Shown here piece after piece: positions 26,412 to 35,393 of a stretch of 46,014 nucleotides of DNA. Source of the stretch: Candidatus Faecousia intestinigallinarum (GTDB taxonomy: Bacteria; Bacillota; Clostridia; Oscillospirales; Oscillospiraceae); contig DVKX01000099.1 in assembly GCA_018715805.1 (NCBI GenBank), positions 1-46,014 on the forward strand. The letters run 5' to 3'. A model generated the notes under the pieces. That model was not told the DNA's origin, searched no databases, and was given only the letters and a program-made list of their open reading frames with translations. Within the stretch, counting starts at the first letter, position 1. Every line of letters starts with the position of its first letter. Both the position numbers and the translations under genes were made by a program.

Positions 26412-27821
26412 ATGAAAAAGCCGGCAGGGCTGCGCAGGCGCTGGCTGGTGCATATGGCCTGCGTGATCTGCGGCCTTGGAATCGTATGCGCGATTGGAGT
26501 TACCGGGCTTTTTGCAGTAAACGCTTATCATACCATGGAGGCGGATCTGCGCTATCGCGCCGACGTCACCACAGATTTTTTAACAGGGCGTTTGGCGATG
26601 GAATACAAGGATTTTTACCAGTCCTGTGTTGATTATACCCAGACGTTCGATGAAAAAGATTATATTGAGCTGCAATTTATTAACGCGCAAGGCAATCTGG
26701 TAGCGTCTTCCTTTGGGGCGTGGATGGGGATTTCTCCGCAGACGCCGGAGATCCAAGAGGCGATGAGCACGCGAGGAATACGCACCTATTTGGGGAAGAA
26801 CGACGCCACCGGCGAGCGGATATTGGCGGTCTCCAGTCCCATCATCTACCGCAGCGGCGAGGTCGTCGGCGTGCTGCGATTTCTCACATCCACGCGTCTG
26901 CTGGAGCGGCAGATCCTGCGGGTGGGGCTGTACTGCCTGCTGGTTCTGGCGGCGGTAACGGCGGTCATGCTTTTGAGCAGCAACTACTATTTGAGCACCA
27001 TCCTGACTCCGGTGGAGCAGATCACCCAGAAGGCTAAGCGCATTGCCGGGGGTACCTACGGTATTCAGATCGAAGTGAAAAACCACGATGAAATTGGGGA
27101 ACTGGCGCAGGCTATCAACGATCTGTCCGCCCAAATCAGCCAAAACGAGAAAATGCAGACGGAGTTCATTTCCTCCCTGTCTCACGAGCTGCGCACCCCC
27201 CTGACTGCCATCACCGGCTGGAGCGAGACGCTGCTGGGAAGCGATGCCTTGGACTGTGAAACCAGCCGGGGCATGAAGATCATTCTTCGGGAAGCCAAAC
27301 GGCTGACGGAGATGGTGGTGGACTTGCTGGATTTTACCAAGATGCAGGATGGGCGTATGACCCTGACCATTGACCCAACAGACATCCGAGGAGAATTTGA
27401 GGACACGGTGTATATGTACGGCAGCCGCTTGGCGCAGGAGGGGATTGCCCTGGAACTTGTGGAGAATGACGAGGACATTCCGGAGATCCCCTGCGACGGC
27501 AAGCGTATGCGGCAGGTATTTCTCAATCTGCTGGATAACGCGGCAAAGCATGGCGGCGATGGAAAGCGCATTGAAGCCTCCATCCATTTCGATGGCAGAG
27601 ACGTATTGGTATATATCCGAGATTTTGGGCAAGGCATCCCCGAGGATGAATTGTCTTTGGTGAAAAAGAAATTTTACCGGGGCAGCTCCAAGACCCGCGG
27701 CACAGGCATCGGTCTGGCGGTATGCGATGAGATCGTGCAGATGCACGGCGGCGAGCTGACGCTGGAAAATGCGCCTGGGGGCGGCGTTCTGGTGACGGTA
27801 TCCCTCCCGGCGGCGCAATAG
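26412..27821 (+). CDS. Membrane sensor histidine kinase with extracellular domain and HAMP
   Basis: 469 aa. TM1 is at about 11-36, an extracellular domain at 37-167, TM2 at 168-190 and HAMP at about 192-245. The HisKA box has phosphoacceptor His258 in SSLSHELRTPLTAI, and the HATPase domain has NLLDNAAKHGG, DFGQGIP and GTGIGLAVCDEI. The extracellular region (with FINAQGNLVASSFG) resembles a small PAS/Cache-like sensor. GGAGAGGAGACAGACCC precedes ATG 26412. The signal is unknown; the lipoprotein encoded two genes upstream is a candidate input. Confidence 0.92.
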   Translation: MKKPAGLRRRWLVHMACVICGLGIVCAIGVTGLFAVNAYHTMEADLRYRADVTTDFLTGRLAMEYKDFYQSCVDYTQTFDEKDYIELQFINAQGNLVASSFGAWMGISPQTPEIQEAMSTRGIRTYLGKNDATGERILAVSSPIIYRSGEVVGVLRFLTSTRLLERQILRVGLYCLLVLAAVTAVMLLSSNYYLSTILTPVEQITQKAKRIAGGTYGIQIEVKNHDEIGELAQAINDLSAQISQNEKMQTEFISSLSHELRTPLTAITGWSETLLGSDALDCETSRGMKIILREAKRLTEMVVDLLDFTKMQDGRMTLTIDPTDIRGEFEDTVYMYGSRLAQEGIALELVENDEDIPEIPCDGKRMRQVFLNLLDNAAKHGGDGKRIEASIHFDGRDVLVYIRDFGQGIPEDELSLVKKKFYRGSSKTRGTGIGLAVCDEIVQMHGGELTLENAPGGGVLVTVSLPAAQ

Positions 27822-27834
27822 AAAGGAAAGCTGT

Positions 27835-28836
27835 ATGAGCAGACAAACACCGCAGCCCTGCTGCGAAAAATTTAAGACGATGATTGGCGGTCAGGCTTTG
27901 ATCGAGGGCATCATGATGCGAGGCCCAGAAAAGGACGCCATTGTGGTACGGGGCAAGGACGGACTGGAAGTGGAAGTGAAGCCCAGAAAACTGCCGCCCC
28001 GACGCTCTATTCTGCGATGGCCGCTGATTCGGGGCGTGGTAAACTTTTTTGATTCCCAGGTGGTGGGCGTGAAAGCGCTGCTGCGCTCGGCGGATCTCTC
28101 TCCAGAGGAATACACGGAGGAACCTAGCAAGCTGGACAAATGGCTGGAAAAAAAGCTGGGGAACGCCAAGTTTCAGAATTTTCTGCTGGGTACGGCGGTG
28201 GCGCTGGGACTGGGAATGTCCATTGTGCTGTTTTTCCTGCTGCCCATGATTATCAGCAGCTTTTTTGACCAGTGGATCACCAGCAACTTGGGAATTTGTC
28301 TGCTGGAAGGCTTGATCCGAATTGGGATCTTCCTGGCATATATGTTTGCCATTTCCCGCATGAAGGAGATGCGCAGGCTGTTTGCTTATCATGGCGCGGA
28401 ACATAAGACCATCCGCTGCTATGAGGCGGGGCTCCCCCTGACGGTGGAAAATGTGCGGCGGCAGACCCGGCTGCATCCCCGCTGCGGCACCAGCTTCCTG
28501 CTGGTGATTCTGGTATTGTCCATTTTGATATTCTCCATGGCTTCAGCGGCGCTGCTGGCCGCGGTACCTGCGCTGGAGGCCATGCGCGGCAGCTTCTGGT
28601 ATCGAGTCGTTATGATTGTGTTCAAGCTGCTGCTGATCCCGCTGGTGGTTGCCATCGGCTATGAGATCAACCGCTGGGTGGGCAGGCATGACAATCTCCT
28701 GTCGAAGATCCTGACTGCGCCGGGAATGTGGTTCCAGAATTTTACCACCAATGAGCCGGATGACAGCATGATCGAAGTGGGAATTGCCGCAGTGCAGGCG
28801 GTGCTCCCCCAGGAAGCGGGGGCGGACAGATGGTGA
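27835..28836 (+). CDS. DUF1385 (YqhQ-like) membrane protein
   Basis: 333 aa. MIGGQALIEGIMMRGP near the start is the signature of the DUF1385 family (YqhQ in Bacillus). Hydrophobic helices follow at about 120-150, 160-180, 215-245 and 255-285, with a conserved HGAEHKTIRCYE and HPRCGTSF between them. The function is unknown; in Clostridia the gene commonly sits beside prmC, as here. It overlaps the prmC start by seven bases. GAAAGGAAAGCTGT precedes the ATG. Confidence 0.9.
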   Translation: MSRQTPQPCCEKFKTMIGGQALIEGIMMRGPEKDAIVVRGKDGLEVEVKPRKLPPRRSILRWPLIRGVVNFFDSQVVGVKALLRSADLSPEEYTEEPSKLDKWLEKKLGNAKFQNFLLGTAVALGLGMSIVLFFLLPMIISSFFDQWITSNLGICLLEGLIRIGIFLAYMFAISRMKEMRRLFAYHGAEHKTIRCYEAGLPLTVENVRRQTRLHPRCGTSFLLVILVLSILIFSMASAALLAAVPALEAMRGSFWYRVVMIVFKLLLIPLVVAIGYEINRWVGRHDNLLSKILTAPGMWFQNFTTNEPDDSMIEVGIAAVQAVLPQEAGADRW

Positions 28837-29702
28837 TGAAGCTCTCCGACCTGTACCTGCAGGCCAGACAGGCGCTGCTCCAGACGGAGGATGCCCAATC
28901 TGCCGGCCGGATGGCCAGAGATTTGCTTACCCACGTCACGGGAAAGCCTCGGGAGGCGATCCTCACAGACGGCAGCCTTCTGGTCAAAGAGGCGGAATGC
29001 CAGGCCATGGCAGCGGCAGTAGACCGGCTTTTGGCTGGGGAACCGCTGGCCTATGTACTGGGAAAATGGGAGTTTTATGGGATGTCCTTGGCGGTGGATC
29101 GGGATGTGCTGATTCCCCGGGATGACACCTGTGCGGTAACAGCGCTGGCGATCCAGAAGGCGCTGTTTCTATCGGAAAAGCCGCGGATTCTGGATTTGTG
29201 CACAGGCTCCGGCTGTATCGGCTTAGCCATTGCCCACCGGGTTCCGGATGCTAAGGTGACTTTGGCAGACATTTCTCCCAATGCTTTAGCGGTGGCCAAG
29301 CAGAATATTGTAGCCCACCATCTTTCCGCGCGGGTATCCTGCGTCCGGGCGGACGCACTGGCGGCGCCCCCTGCATTTTTGGGGAAGTTCGATATGATCG
29401 TCGCCAATCCGCCGTATGTGACCACCCGGGAGATGGAGGAACTGCCTCCCAGCGTGAAGGACTATGAGCCGAGTTTGGCGCTGCATGGCGGCGAAGACGG
29501 CCTGGATTTCTACCGAGCCATCGCAAAGCATTATGCTGCCGCCTTAAAGCCCGGAGGCTACCTGTGCCTGGAATTCGGCATGGGGCAGGGAGACGATGTG
29601 AGCCGGATTTTGGCGGGAAATGGGTATACCATCCTGGAACGAACCAGAGACTATAACGACAGAGAACGGGCGCTCATAGCCCAATGGAAGGAAGATGGTT
29701 GA
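28830..29702 (+). CDS. prmC: Release factor N5-glutamine methyltransferase
   Basis: 290 aa. An N-terminal helical domain binds the release factor. The SAM-binding Rossmann fold has [14 protein letters not shown] and the NPPY motif at 193-196, which positions the glutamine of the GGQ loop. The conserved IPR motif continues as DDTCAVT instead of the usual P-E-T-E. It methylates RF1/RF2 (prfB is in this window); prfA, often its neighbour, is not here. The start is ATG 28830; ATG 28836 is a close alternative. recA begins two bases after its stop. Confidence 0.94.
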   Translation: MVMKLSDLYLQARQALLQTEDAQSAGRMARDLLTHVTGKPREAILTDGSLLVKEAECQAMAAAVDRLLAGEPLAYVLGKWEFYGMSLAVDRDVLIPRDDTCAVTALAIQKALFLSEKPRILDLCTGSGCIGLAIAHRVPDAKVTLADISPNALAVAKQNIVAHHLSARVSCVRADALAAPPAFLGKFDMIVANPPYVTTREMEELPPSVKDYEPSLALHGGEDGLDFYRAIAKHYAAALKPGGYLCLEFGMGQGDDVSRILAGNGYTILERTRDYNDRERALIAQWKEDG

Positions 29703-29704
29703 CT

Positions 29705-30805
29705 ATGGCAACGAAAAAGAGTAATTATGAAGCCCCGGCGCCGGCGACAGATAAGCAGAAAGCACTGAAAACTGCCCTGGCGCAGATCGAAAAAAACTAT
29801 GGCAAGGGCGCTGTCATGCGCTTGGGCGAGCGTCCGGAAATGAATGTGGACGCCATTCCCACCGGCTCTCTGGCACTGGACGCGGCACTGGGGATCGGAG
29901 GTGTCCCCAAGGGACGAATCATTGAGATCTATGGTCCGGAGTCCTCCGGCAAGACGACCCTGGCGCTGCATATCCTGGCGCAGGCGCAGAAGCTGGGAGG
30001 CGAAGTGGCCTTTGTAGACGCGGAGCACGCGCTGGATCCCGTATACGCCGCCGCTTTGGGGGTAGATACGGACAGTATGCTGGTTTCCCAGCCGGATACC
30101 GGCGAGCAGGCGCTGGAAATCACCGACGCCCTGGTTCGCTCCGGTGCGGTGGACGCGGTGGTCGTGGACTCTGTGGCGGCGCTGACGCCCCGGGCGGAGA
30201 TTGAGGGCGAGATGGGGGATACCTTCGTGGGTCTGCAGGCGCGGCTCATGTCGCAGGCGCTGCGGAAGCTGGCGGGCACCATCGCCAAAACCAACTGCGT
30301 GGTAATTTTCATCAACCAGCTGCGCATGAAAATTGGCGTGATGTACGGCAACCCGGAGACAACTACCGGAGGCAACGCCCTGAAATTCTACGCTTCTGTC
30401 CGGCTGGATGTGCGCCGGGTAGAGGCCATCAAGGAAGGCGGCAATGTCATCGGCAACAAGACCCGGGTGAAGGTGGTCAAGAATAAGGTAGCGCCTCCTT
30501 TCCGGGAAGCTTACTTTGACATTCTCTATGGCCAGGGCATCAGCAAGTGGAGCGAACTGGTAGATTTGGCGGTGCAGATGGAAATTGTGCAGAAGAGCGG
30601 CAGCTGGTTCTCCATGGGGGACGAGCGCATCGGCCAGGGTAAGGAGAGTGTGAAAACCTATCTCCAGGCAAACCCGGACATTGCCGCGCAGGTGGAGGCC
30701 AAGGTGCGGGAAAACCTTTCCACCATGAGCATCGCCGCGCCCCAGTCGCAGGCGAAGGCTGCGGAGCGGCCGGTAGCTGTCAGTGCCGATGACTTTGAGG
30801 ATTGA
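29705..30805 (+). CDS. recA: Recombinase RecA
   Basis: 366 aa. Walker [10 protein letters not shown] is at 77-85. MAW-type [12 protein letters not shown], Walker [10 protein letters not shown], loop L1/L2 regions ([36 protein letters not shown]) and the C-terminal domain ending in acidic DDFED follow. RecA drives homologous recombination and LexA self-cleavage. It starts at ATG 29705, two bases after prmC, with GGAAG in front. It has no promoter of its own and I see no Gram-positive SOS box (GAAC-N4-GTTC type) before it, which is unusual. recX overlaps its 3' end by 17 bases. Confidence 0.97.
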   Translation: MATKKSNYEAPAPATDKQKALKTALAQIEKNYGKGAVMRLGERPEMNVDAIPTGSLALDAALGIGGVPKGRIIEIYGPESSGKTTLALHILAQAQKLGGEVAFVDAEHALDPVYAAALGVDTDSMLVSQPDTGEQALEITDALVRSGAVDAVVVDSVAALTPRAEIEGEMGDTFVGLQARLMSQALRKLAGTIAKTNCVVIFINQLRMKIGVMYGNPETTTGGNALKFYASVRLDVRRVEAIKEGGNVIGNKTRVKVVKNKVAPPFREAYFDILYGQGISKWSELVDLAVQMEIVQKSGSWFSMGDERIGQGKESVKTYLQANPDIAAQVEAKVRENLSTMSIAAPQSQAKAAERPVAVSADDFED

Positions 30806-31415
30806 GTCTCTGTCCGCCAGCCCGGATCGGGCAGGCAGATACTATGTTAAATTCTCTGACGGCAGCACGCTGCGGGTTTACCGACAGACGGTGGAGGACT
30901 TTGCTCTCTGCACGGGCAGAGAGATGACAGAAGAGGAAGCGGCAGCGCTCTCCAAAGCCTCCGGAGCCATGTCCGCAAAAATGCGGGCGGTACGGATCGT
31001 ATCCGCCTCCAGCGTATCCAAACAGGATTTGCAGCAGCGGCTGGTGCGCAAGGGGGAAGACCCGGAGCAGGCGGCACAGGCAGTGGCATGGATGGAAGAA
31101 CTGGATCTGGTGGACGACGCCAGAACTGCGGCGCAAATTGTGGAGCGATGCGCCGCCAAAGGCTATGGCCTCGCCCGTGCCAAGCAGGCGCTGTATGAAA
31201 AGCGGATTCCACAGCGCTATTGGGAGGAGGCCCTGGCGGACTACCCTGATCAGTCGGAGCATATTGCCGCTTTCCTCCGTGCCCGTCTGGACGGAGAGAG
31301 CGACCGAAAGGAAGTCAAACGGGCGGTGGACGCGCTGCTCCGAAAGGGGCACAGCTATGCCCAGATTCAGAAATGTCTGCGGGAATTGTCTTTTGCGGAG
31401 GAGTGCTGGGAATAG
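30789..31415 (+). CDS. recX: Regulatory protein RecX
   Basis: 208 aa with repeated three-helix RecX modules ([43 protein letters not shown]). RecX binds the RecA filament and limits its activity. The coding start overlaps the recA end; ATG 30789 is used, while GTG 30783 is an in-frame alternative. Neither has a clear ribosome binding site, suggesting coupled translation with recA. The N-terminal ~60 residues are a beta-rich extension ([19 protein letters not shown]) seen in Firmicute RecX. Confidence 0.9.
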   Translation: MTLRIESLSASPDRAGRYYVKFSDGSTLRVYRQTVEDFALCTGREMTEEEAAALSKASGAMSAKMRAVRIVSASSVSKQDLQQRLVRKGEDPEQAAQAVAWMEELDLVDDARTAAQIVERCAAKGYGLARAKQALYEKRIPQRYWEEALADYPDQSEHIAAFLRARLDGESDRKEVKRAVDALLRKGHSYAQIQKCLRELSFAEECWE

Positions 31416-31418
31416 GTC

Positions 31419-32270
31419 ATGGAAAACGGCTTGGAGCAAACGCTGGAAGCGCTGACTTTTCTTTTACGGCAGACTGTAACCGGGAAGTGCGCCATTGCGC
31501 TGGCAGGTGCCCATGCGAAGGGAACGGCGGACGGGTTCTCGGACATTGACCTATATGTTTACGCAGAGGACTGCATCCCTTATGCCGCCCGCAAACGCCT
31601 GATCGCAGAGTCTGCCGATTCCGGACGCGGTATTTATGTGAGCGAAGGTCTGCACGACGCCCCTTGGGGCGGCGCCATGGACTTTACTTACCGGGGAATG
31701 CCTGTGGAAGTGGCTACCCGCAGCCTGGGAGAAGTGGAGCGGATGGTGCAGGAGAGCCTGGCTGGGCGGTTTGAGATCTTTCCGGCCACCTGGACGTCCA
31801 ATGGGTATTACACATTCATTTATCTTTCGGAATTTCAATTTATCCAGCCGCTCTATGACCCGGATGGGGTTCTGGAGGAATACAAGCGGAGGACGGAAGC
31901 ATATCCGGAAGCCTTGCGGCGCGGCATCCTGCGCACGTTCCTGGAACGTGCGGGAACCTGGATGAATAATTTTCACTATGAAAGCGCGGTGCGGCGGAGC
32001 GATATTCTTTTTGCGGCGCCCATCGTGCTGCACACCGTCCTGGATATGCTCCAGGTAGTATTTGCGTTAAACCGAACATATTTCCCAGGGGATAAGAAGC
32101 TGGAGGCGGCCTTGGCAGGTCTGAAGCGCTGCCCCGAGGCGCTTCGCACAGAACTGGATTTTCTTCTGCGCGTGTCCCGGGATGTGCGGGAGATGGAACG
32201 CCAGCGGCAGCTTCTGCACCAGATTTATTGGCGGCTTTCGGCGTGGGTGGAGCAGGCGCTATCAGAGTAG
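31419..32270 (+). CDS. Nucleotidyltransferase-fold protein of unknown role
   Basis: 283 aa. A nucleotidyltransferase-like N-terminus has GAHAKGTADGFSDIDLYV, with the paired Asp of the metal site and a third acidic residue in MPVEVA. The usual GS before the helix reads AH. A helical C-terminal part (about 150-283) resembles DUF4037-type substrate domains of aminoglycoside-type nucleotidyltransferases. It lies three bases after recX. Possible roles are nucleotidyl transfer to a small molecule or a toxin/antitoxin-like MNT; no HEPN partner gene is adjacent. A 21-base perfect dyad lies inside it (31932-31952). Confidence 0.7.
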   Translation: MENGLEQTLEALTFLLRQTVTGKCAIALAGAHAKGTADGFSDIDLYVYAEDCIPYAARKRLIAESADSGRGIYVSEGLHDAPWGGAMDFTYRGMPVEVATRSLGEVERMVQESLAGRFEIFPATWTSNGYYTFIYLSEFQFIQPLYDPDGVLEEYKRRTEAYPEALRRGILRTFLERAGTWMNNFHYESAVRRSDILFAAPIVLHTVLDMLQVVFALNRTYFPGDKKLEAALAGLKRCPEALRTELDFLLRVSRDVREMERQRQLLHQIYWRLSAWVEQALSE

Positions 32271-32327
32271 ACGGGGAAACCTATCAAATATCCGCTTTTT
32301 ATAACGCGGAGGAAAGGCAGAGATTAA

Positions 32328-33662
32328 ATGGCGAATATTGGTTTTATTTCTCTGGGCTGTGCAAAGAACCAGGTGGACTGCGAGCGGATGATGTACCGGG
32401 TGCAGGAAGCAGGGCATACAGTGTGCGAGGGGGTATTGGACTGCGATGTGGTGGTGATCAATACCTGCGGCTTTATCGAGTCGGCTCAGAGCGAGGCCAT
32501 TGACCATATTTTGCAGATGGCTCAGCTGAAAGCCCAGGGAAGGGTTGGGAAGATCCTGGTAACGGGATGCCTGTCCCAGCGGTATCAGGAGCAGATTTTT
32601 ACGGAGCTTCCGGAGGTGGACGGAATTTTGGGCACGGGCAGCTATACGCAGATCGTCCCGGCCATAGAAAAACTGCTGGCGGGCAGCTCAGTGGAGGATT
32701 TCGCTTCCATTGACGCGCCGGAGGTAGAGACGGGGCGCATTGTGACGACTCCGGAGCACTATGCGTTCTTGAAGATTGCCGAAGGCTGCGACAACCGCTG
32801 TGCCTACTGCATCATTCCCTATCTGCGGGGGCGCTACCGCAGTCGGCAGATGGAGGATATTCTTCAGGAGGCACGGGCGCTGTCGGAAAACGGCGTTAAG
32901 GAGTTAATTGTGGTGGCGCAGGATACCAGCCGGTATGGTACGGACTTGCCCGGTCATCAGCGGCTGCTGCCTCAGCTGCTCCGGGAACTGTGCAAAATCG
33001 AGAAATTGCATTGGATTCGGGTACACTATGTCTATCCCGACGAGATCGACGATGAACTGATCGATACCATCGCCCAGGAAGAGAAGATCGTTAAGTATCT
33101 GGATATTCCGATTCAGCACTGCAACGATCAGATTTTGCGCCGGATGAATCGCCGGGGGGATGGTCAATTCCTCCGGGCGCTGCTTGGGAAGCTGCGGGAC
33201 AGGATCCCTGGCTTGGTAATTCGTACCAGCCTCATTACCGGCCTGCCGGGCGAGGGGGAAGCAGAATTTGCGGAACTTTGCGCATTTCTGAAGGAGCAGC
33301 GCATCGAGCGGGCGGGGGCATTCCCGTTTTCCCCGGAGGAGGGAACGCCTGCGGCAAAAATGGACTATCCGGATCAGGAAACCGCCCAAAACCGGGCGGA
33401 AATGGTGGCGGAAATCCAGTCCCGCATTATGGATGAATACAATGCCGCCATGCTGGGAAAGACCATGGAGGTATTGGTGGACGGCTTTGACGAAGAATTC
33501 CAGCAGTTTTATGGACGTACCTATGGAGATTCTCCGGAAATTGACGGACGAGTCTGGATTGCCAGCGAAGAAGCGCTGCGGGAAGGCACATTCGTTCCGG
33601 TGACCATTGACGCCGTCCAGGACGGCGATCTCTGTGGATATGTGGCGGAGGAAGCAATATGA
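32328..33662 (+). CDS. rimO: Ribosomal protein uS12 methylthiotransferase
   Basis: 444 aa. The N-terminal UPF0004 domain has cluster cysteines 11, 47 and 81 (SLGCAKN, INTCGF, VTGCLSQ). The radical-SAM domain has CDNRCAYCIIP, and a C-terminal TRAM domain follows (from about 375). The SLGCAKNQVD start is the RimO, not MiaB, form. It methylthiolates Asp88/89 of ribosomal protein S12. ATTAAATG precedes it with a modest ribosome binding site (GGAAAGGCAGAG). pgsA overlaps its stop by four bases, a pairing common in Firmicutes. Confidence 0.95.
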   Translation: MANIGFISLGCAKNQVDCERMMYRVQEAGHTVCEGVLDCDVVVINTCGFIESAQSEAIDHILQMAQLKAQGRVGKILVTGCLSQRYQEQIFTELPEVDGILGTGSYTQIVPAIEKLLAGSSVEDFASIDAPEVETGRIVTTPEHYAFLKIAEGCDNRCAYCIIPYLRGRYRSRQMEDILQEARALSENGVKELIVVAQDTSRYGTDLPGHQRLLPQLLRELCKIEKLHWIRVHYVYPDEIDDELIDTIAQEEKIVKYLDIPIQHCNDQILRRMNRRGDGQFLRALLGKLRDRIPGLVIRTSLITGLPGEGEAEFAELCAFLKEQRIERAGAFPFSPEEGTPAAKMDYPDQETAQNRAEMVAEIQSRIMDEYNAAMLGKTMEVLVDGFDEEFQQFYGRTYGDSPEIDGRVWIASEEALREGTFVPVTIDAVQDGDLCGYVAEEAI

Positions 33663-34189
33663 CGACAGCCAGTAAGATCACCCTTGTCCGGGTGGCATTT
33701 ATTCCGATCTATATGGTGCTGATGTATTTCAGCGGCGGCTATCCCAACGCCTGGATGTGGGCGGCCTTTGCGGTTTTCATCCTTGCCAGCCTGACGGACT
33801 ATGTGGATGGACAAGTGGCGCGGAAGCATAATCAGGTCAGCGATTTTGGAAAATTTCTGGATCCTCTGGCGGACAAGCTGCTGGTGATTTCTGCTATGCT
33901 GATCTTCTGCGAGTGGGGTAAAATGCCCGCTTGGGCTTTGATGATCGTGCTCACCCGGGAATTTGCCGTCACAGGTCTGCGTTTGGTGGCGGTAGGGAAA
34001 GGCACTGTGATCGCCGCAGGAAAAAGCGGCAAAATCAAGACTGCCAGCACCATGATCGGTCTGTGCTTGCTCATGGCATTCCCCACGGTTGCTTGGCTCA
34101 ACTGGCTGGTGACGGCGGTGATCGTTGTGACCACGCTGTATTCCGGTGTGGAATACTTCATCCAAAACTGGAGTTGCCTCTGGGATTAA
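33659..34189 (+). CDS. pgsA: CDP-diacylglycerol--glycerol-3-phosphate 3-phosphatidyltransferase
   Basis: 176 aa integral membrane CDP-alcohol phosphotransferase. The active-site motif DG-xx-AR-x8-G-xxx-D-xxx-D is complete in DYVDGQVARKHNQVSDFGK followed by FLDPLADK. Five to six TM helices span the rest. It makes phosphatidylglycerophosphate, the committed step to phosphatidylglycerol. It overlaps rimO by four bases (ATGA). Confidence 0.94.
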   Translation: MTTASKITLVRVAFIPIYMVLMYFSGGYPNAWMWAAFAVFILASLTDYVDGQVARKHNQVSDFGKFLDPLADKLLVISAMLIFCEWGKMPAWALMIVLTREFAVTGLRLVAVGKGTVIAAGKSGKIKTASTMIGLCLLMAFPTVAWLNWLVTAVIVVTTLYSGVEYFIQNWSCLWD

Positions 34190-34214
34190 AAATCTTTTTT
34201 GCAGCGAGGAAGCT

Positions 34215-35351
34215 ATGAATACAAAAGAAGTCGGCGAGATCCGACGGCATTTGCGCCGGGATCGCAGCAATATGACGGCCATTTACGGCTGCTATGTAAA
34301 TGATAATCGGCAAATTGTGGCGCAATTCCGCCAGAGCACCGGCATCATGCCGGAAAACGAGGCGGAAAAATACTTCGGGCTTCTGCGCCGAAGCTTGTCC
34401 GGCAGCTTGGGAAAAAACCTGCACGATTTGACGTTCAAAACTTCCCAGGTGACAGAAGGGAAGGAGCATAAGCTGCTCATGGAGCTGCGGGCAACCCAGC
34501 TGAAAGACGATGCGCTGCGCCAGCAATTTTATGAAAAGATTGCGGAAAGCCTGAATATGCAGGAGAGTTACTTGATTCTGTTGGGCTGCGACACCTATGA
34601 CGTCCCGTTCAAAAGCCGGGACGAGGATATGCAGCCGGATGCCTCTGGGGAGAGTTATACATACCTCATCTGCGCCGTCTGTCCGGTGAAGCAGCAGAAG
34701 CAGAATTTGTGCTATGTGCCGGAAAGCAAAGACTTCCATGACAGCGGCATCCGCAGCGTAGCCGGAGCCCCGGAGCTGGGTTTCCTGTTCCCGGCCTTTG
34801 ATAATCGTGCTACCAATATTTATAACGCCCTGTACTATACCCACAGCCCAAAAGAGAATCACGAGGATTTTGTGCGCGCAGTGTTCCAGACGGCGGTGGC
34901 AATGCCCGCTGCGGAGCAGAAGAAAGCGTTTGAGTCGCTGCTCTCCGCCTCTCTGGAGGAGCAGTGCAGCATGGAGGTAGTGCAGGCGGTGCATACGGAG
35001 CTGTGCCAGCAGATCGCCATGCATAAAGAAAGCAAAATCCCTGAGCCGCTGCTGATCCATAAGGAGCAGGTGCAGCAGGTGCTCGCCGCTTGCGGCGTTG
35101 GGGAAGAAAAGCGGAGCAAATTCGGCGTACAGTTTGACGAGGTGTTCGGCTATGAAGCGGAATTGCACCCCAAGAATATTATTGATGAAAAACGGGTACA
35201 GATTCATACCCCGGACGCATCCATTCAGATAGACCCTGCCCGGGCGGATGCGGTGGAGACTCGGATCATTGGCGGCGTGAAATACATCCTGGTTCGCGCA
35301 GAGGAGGATGTGGAGGTCAACGGCGTCAGCGTCCATATCGGTGAATCCTGA
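34215..35351 (+). CDS. DUF4317 family protein
   Basis: 378 aa. EVGEIRRHLRRDRSNMTAIY, GCYVNDNRQIV, KYFGLLRRSLSGSLGKNLHD and the VNGV-type C-terminal beta region identify the DUF4317 family found in Clostridia. No TM helix or signal peptide is present. The function is unknown. GCGAGGAAGCT precedes ATG 34215. It is the last gene of the collinear block and is followed by a strong hairpin. Confidence 0.85.
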   Translation: MNTKEVGEIRRHLRRDRSNMTAIYGCYVNDNRQIVAQFRQSTGIMPENEAEKYFGLLRRSLSGSLGKNLHDLTFKTSQVTEGKEHKLLMELRATQLKDDALRQQFYEKIAESLNMQESYLILLGCDTYDVPFKSRDEDMQPDASGESYTYLICAVCPVKQQKQNLCYVPESKDFHDSGIRSVAGAPELGFLFPAFDNRATNIYNALYYTHSPKENHEDFVRAVFQTAVAMPAAEQKKAFESLLSASLEEQCSMEVVQAVHTELCQQIAMHKESKIPEPLLIHKEQVQQVLAACGVGEEKRSKFGVQFDEVFGYEAELHPKNIIDEKRVQIHTPDASIQIDPARADAVETRIIGGVKYILVRAEEDVEVNGVSVHIGES

Positions 35352-35361
35352 AAGTATATTA

Positions 35362-35386
35362 CCGCCGGAGAAATCTTCTCCGGCGG
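35362..35386. terminator. Bidirectional hairpin between convergent genes
   Basis: A perfect 11-bp stem CCGCCGGAGAA/TTCTCCGGCGG with a three-base loop lies between the DUF4317 gene and the leftward LysR gene. The flanks are only moderately T-rich (CAGTTGTTT rightward, TAATATAC leftward). Confidence 0.75.
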
Positions 35387-35393
35387 CAGTTGT

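Noticed and set aside
29640..29705. Possible SOS box before recA (GGAACGAACC)
   Set aside because: The halves are direct, not inverted, and do not match GAAC-N4-GTTC.
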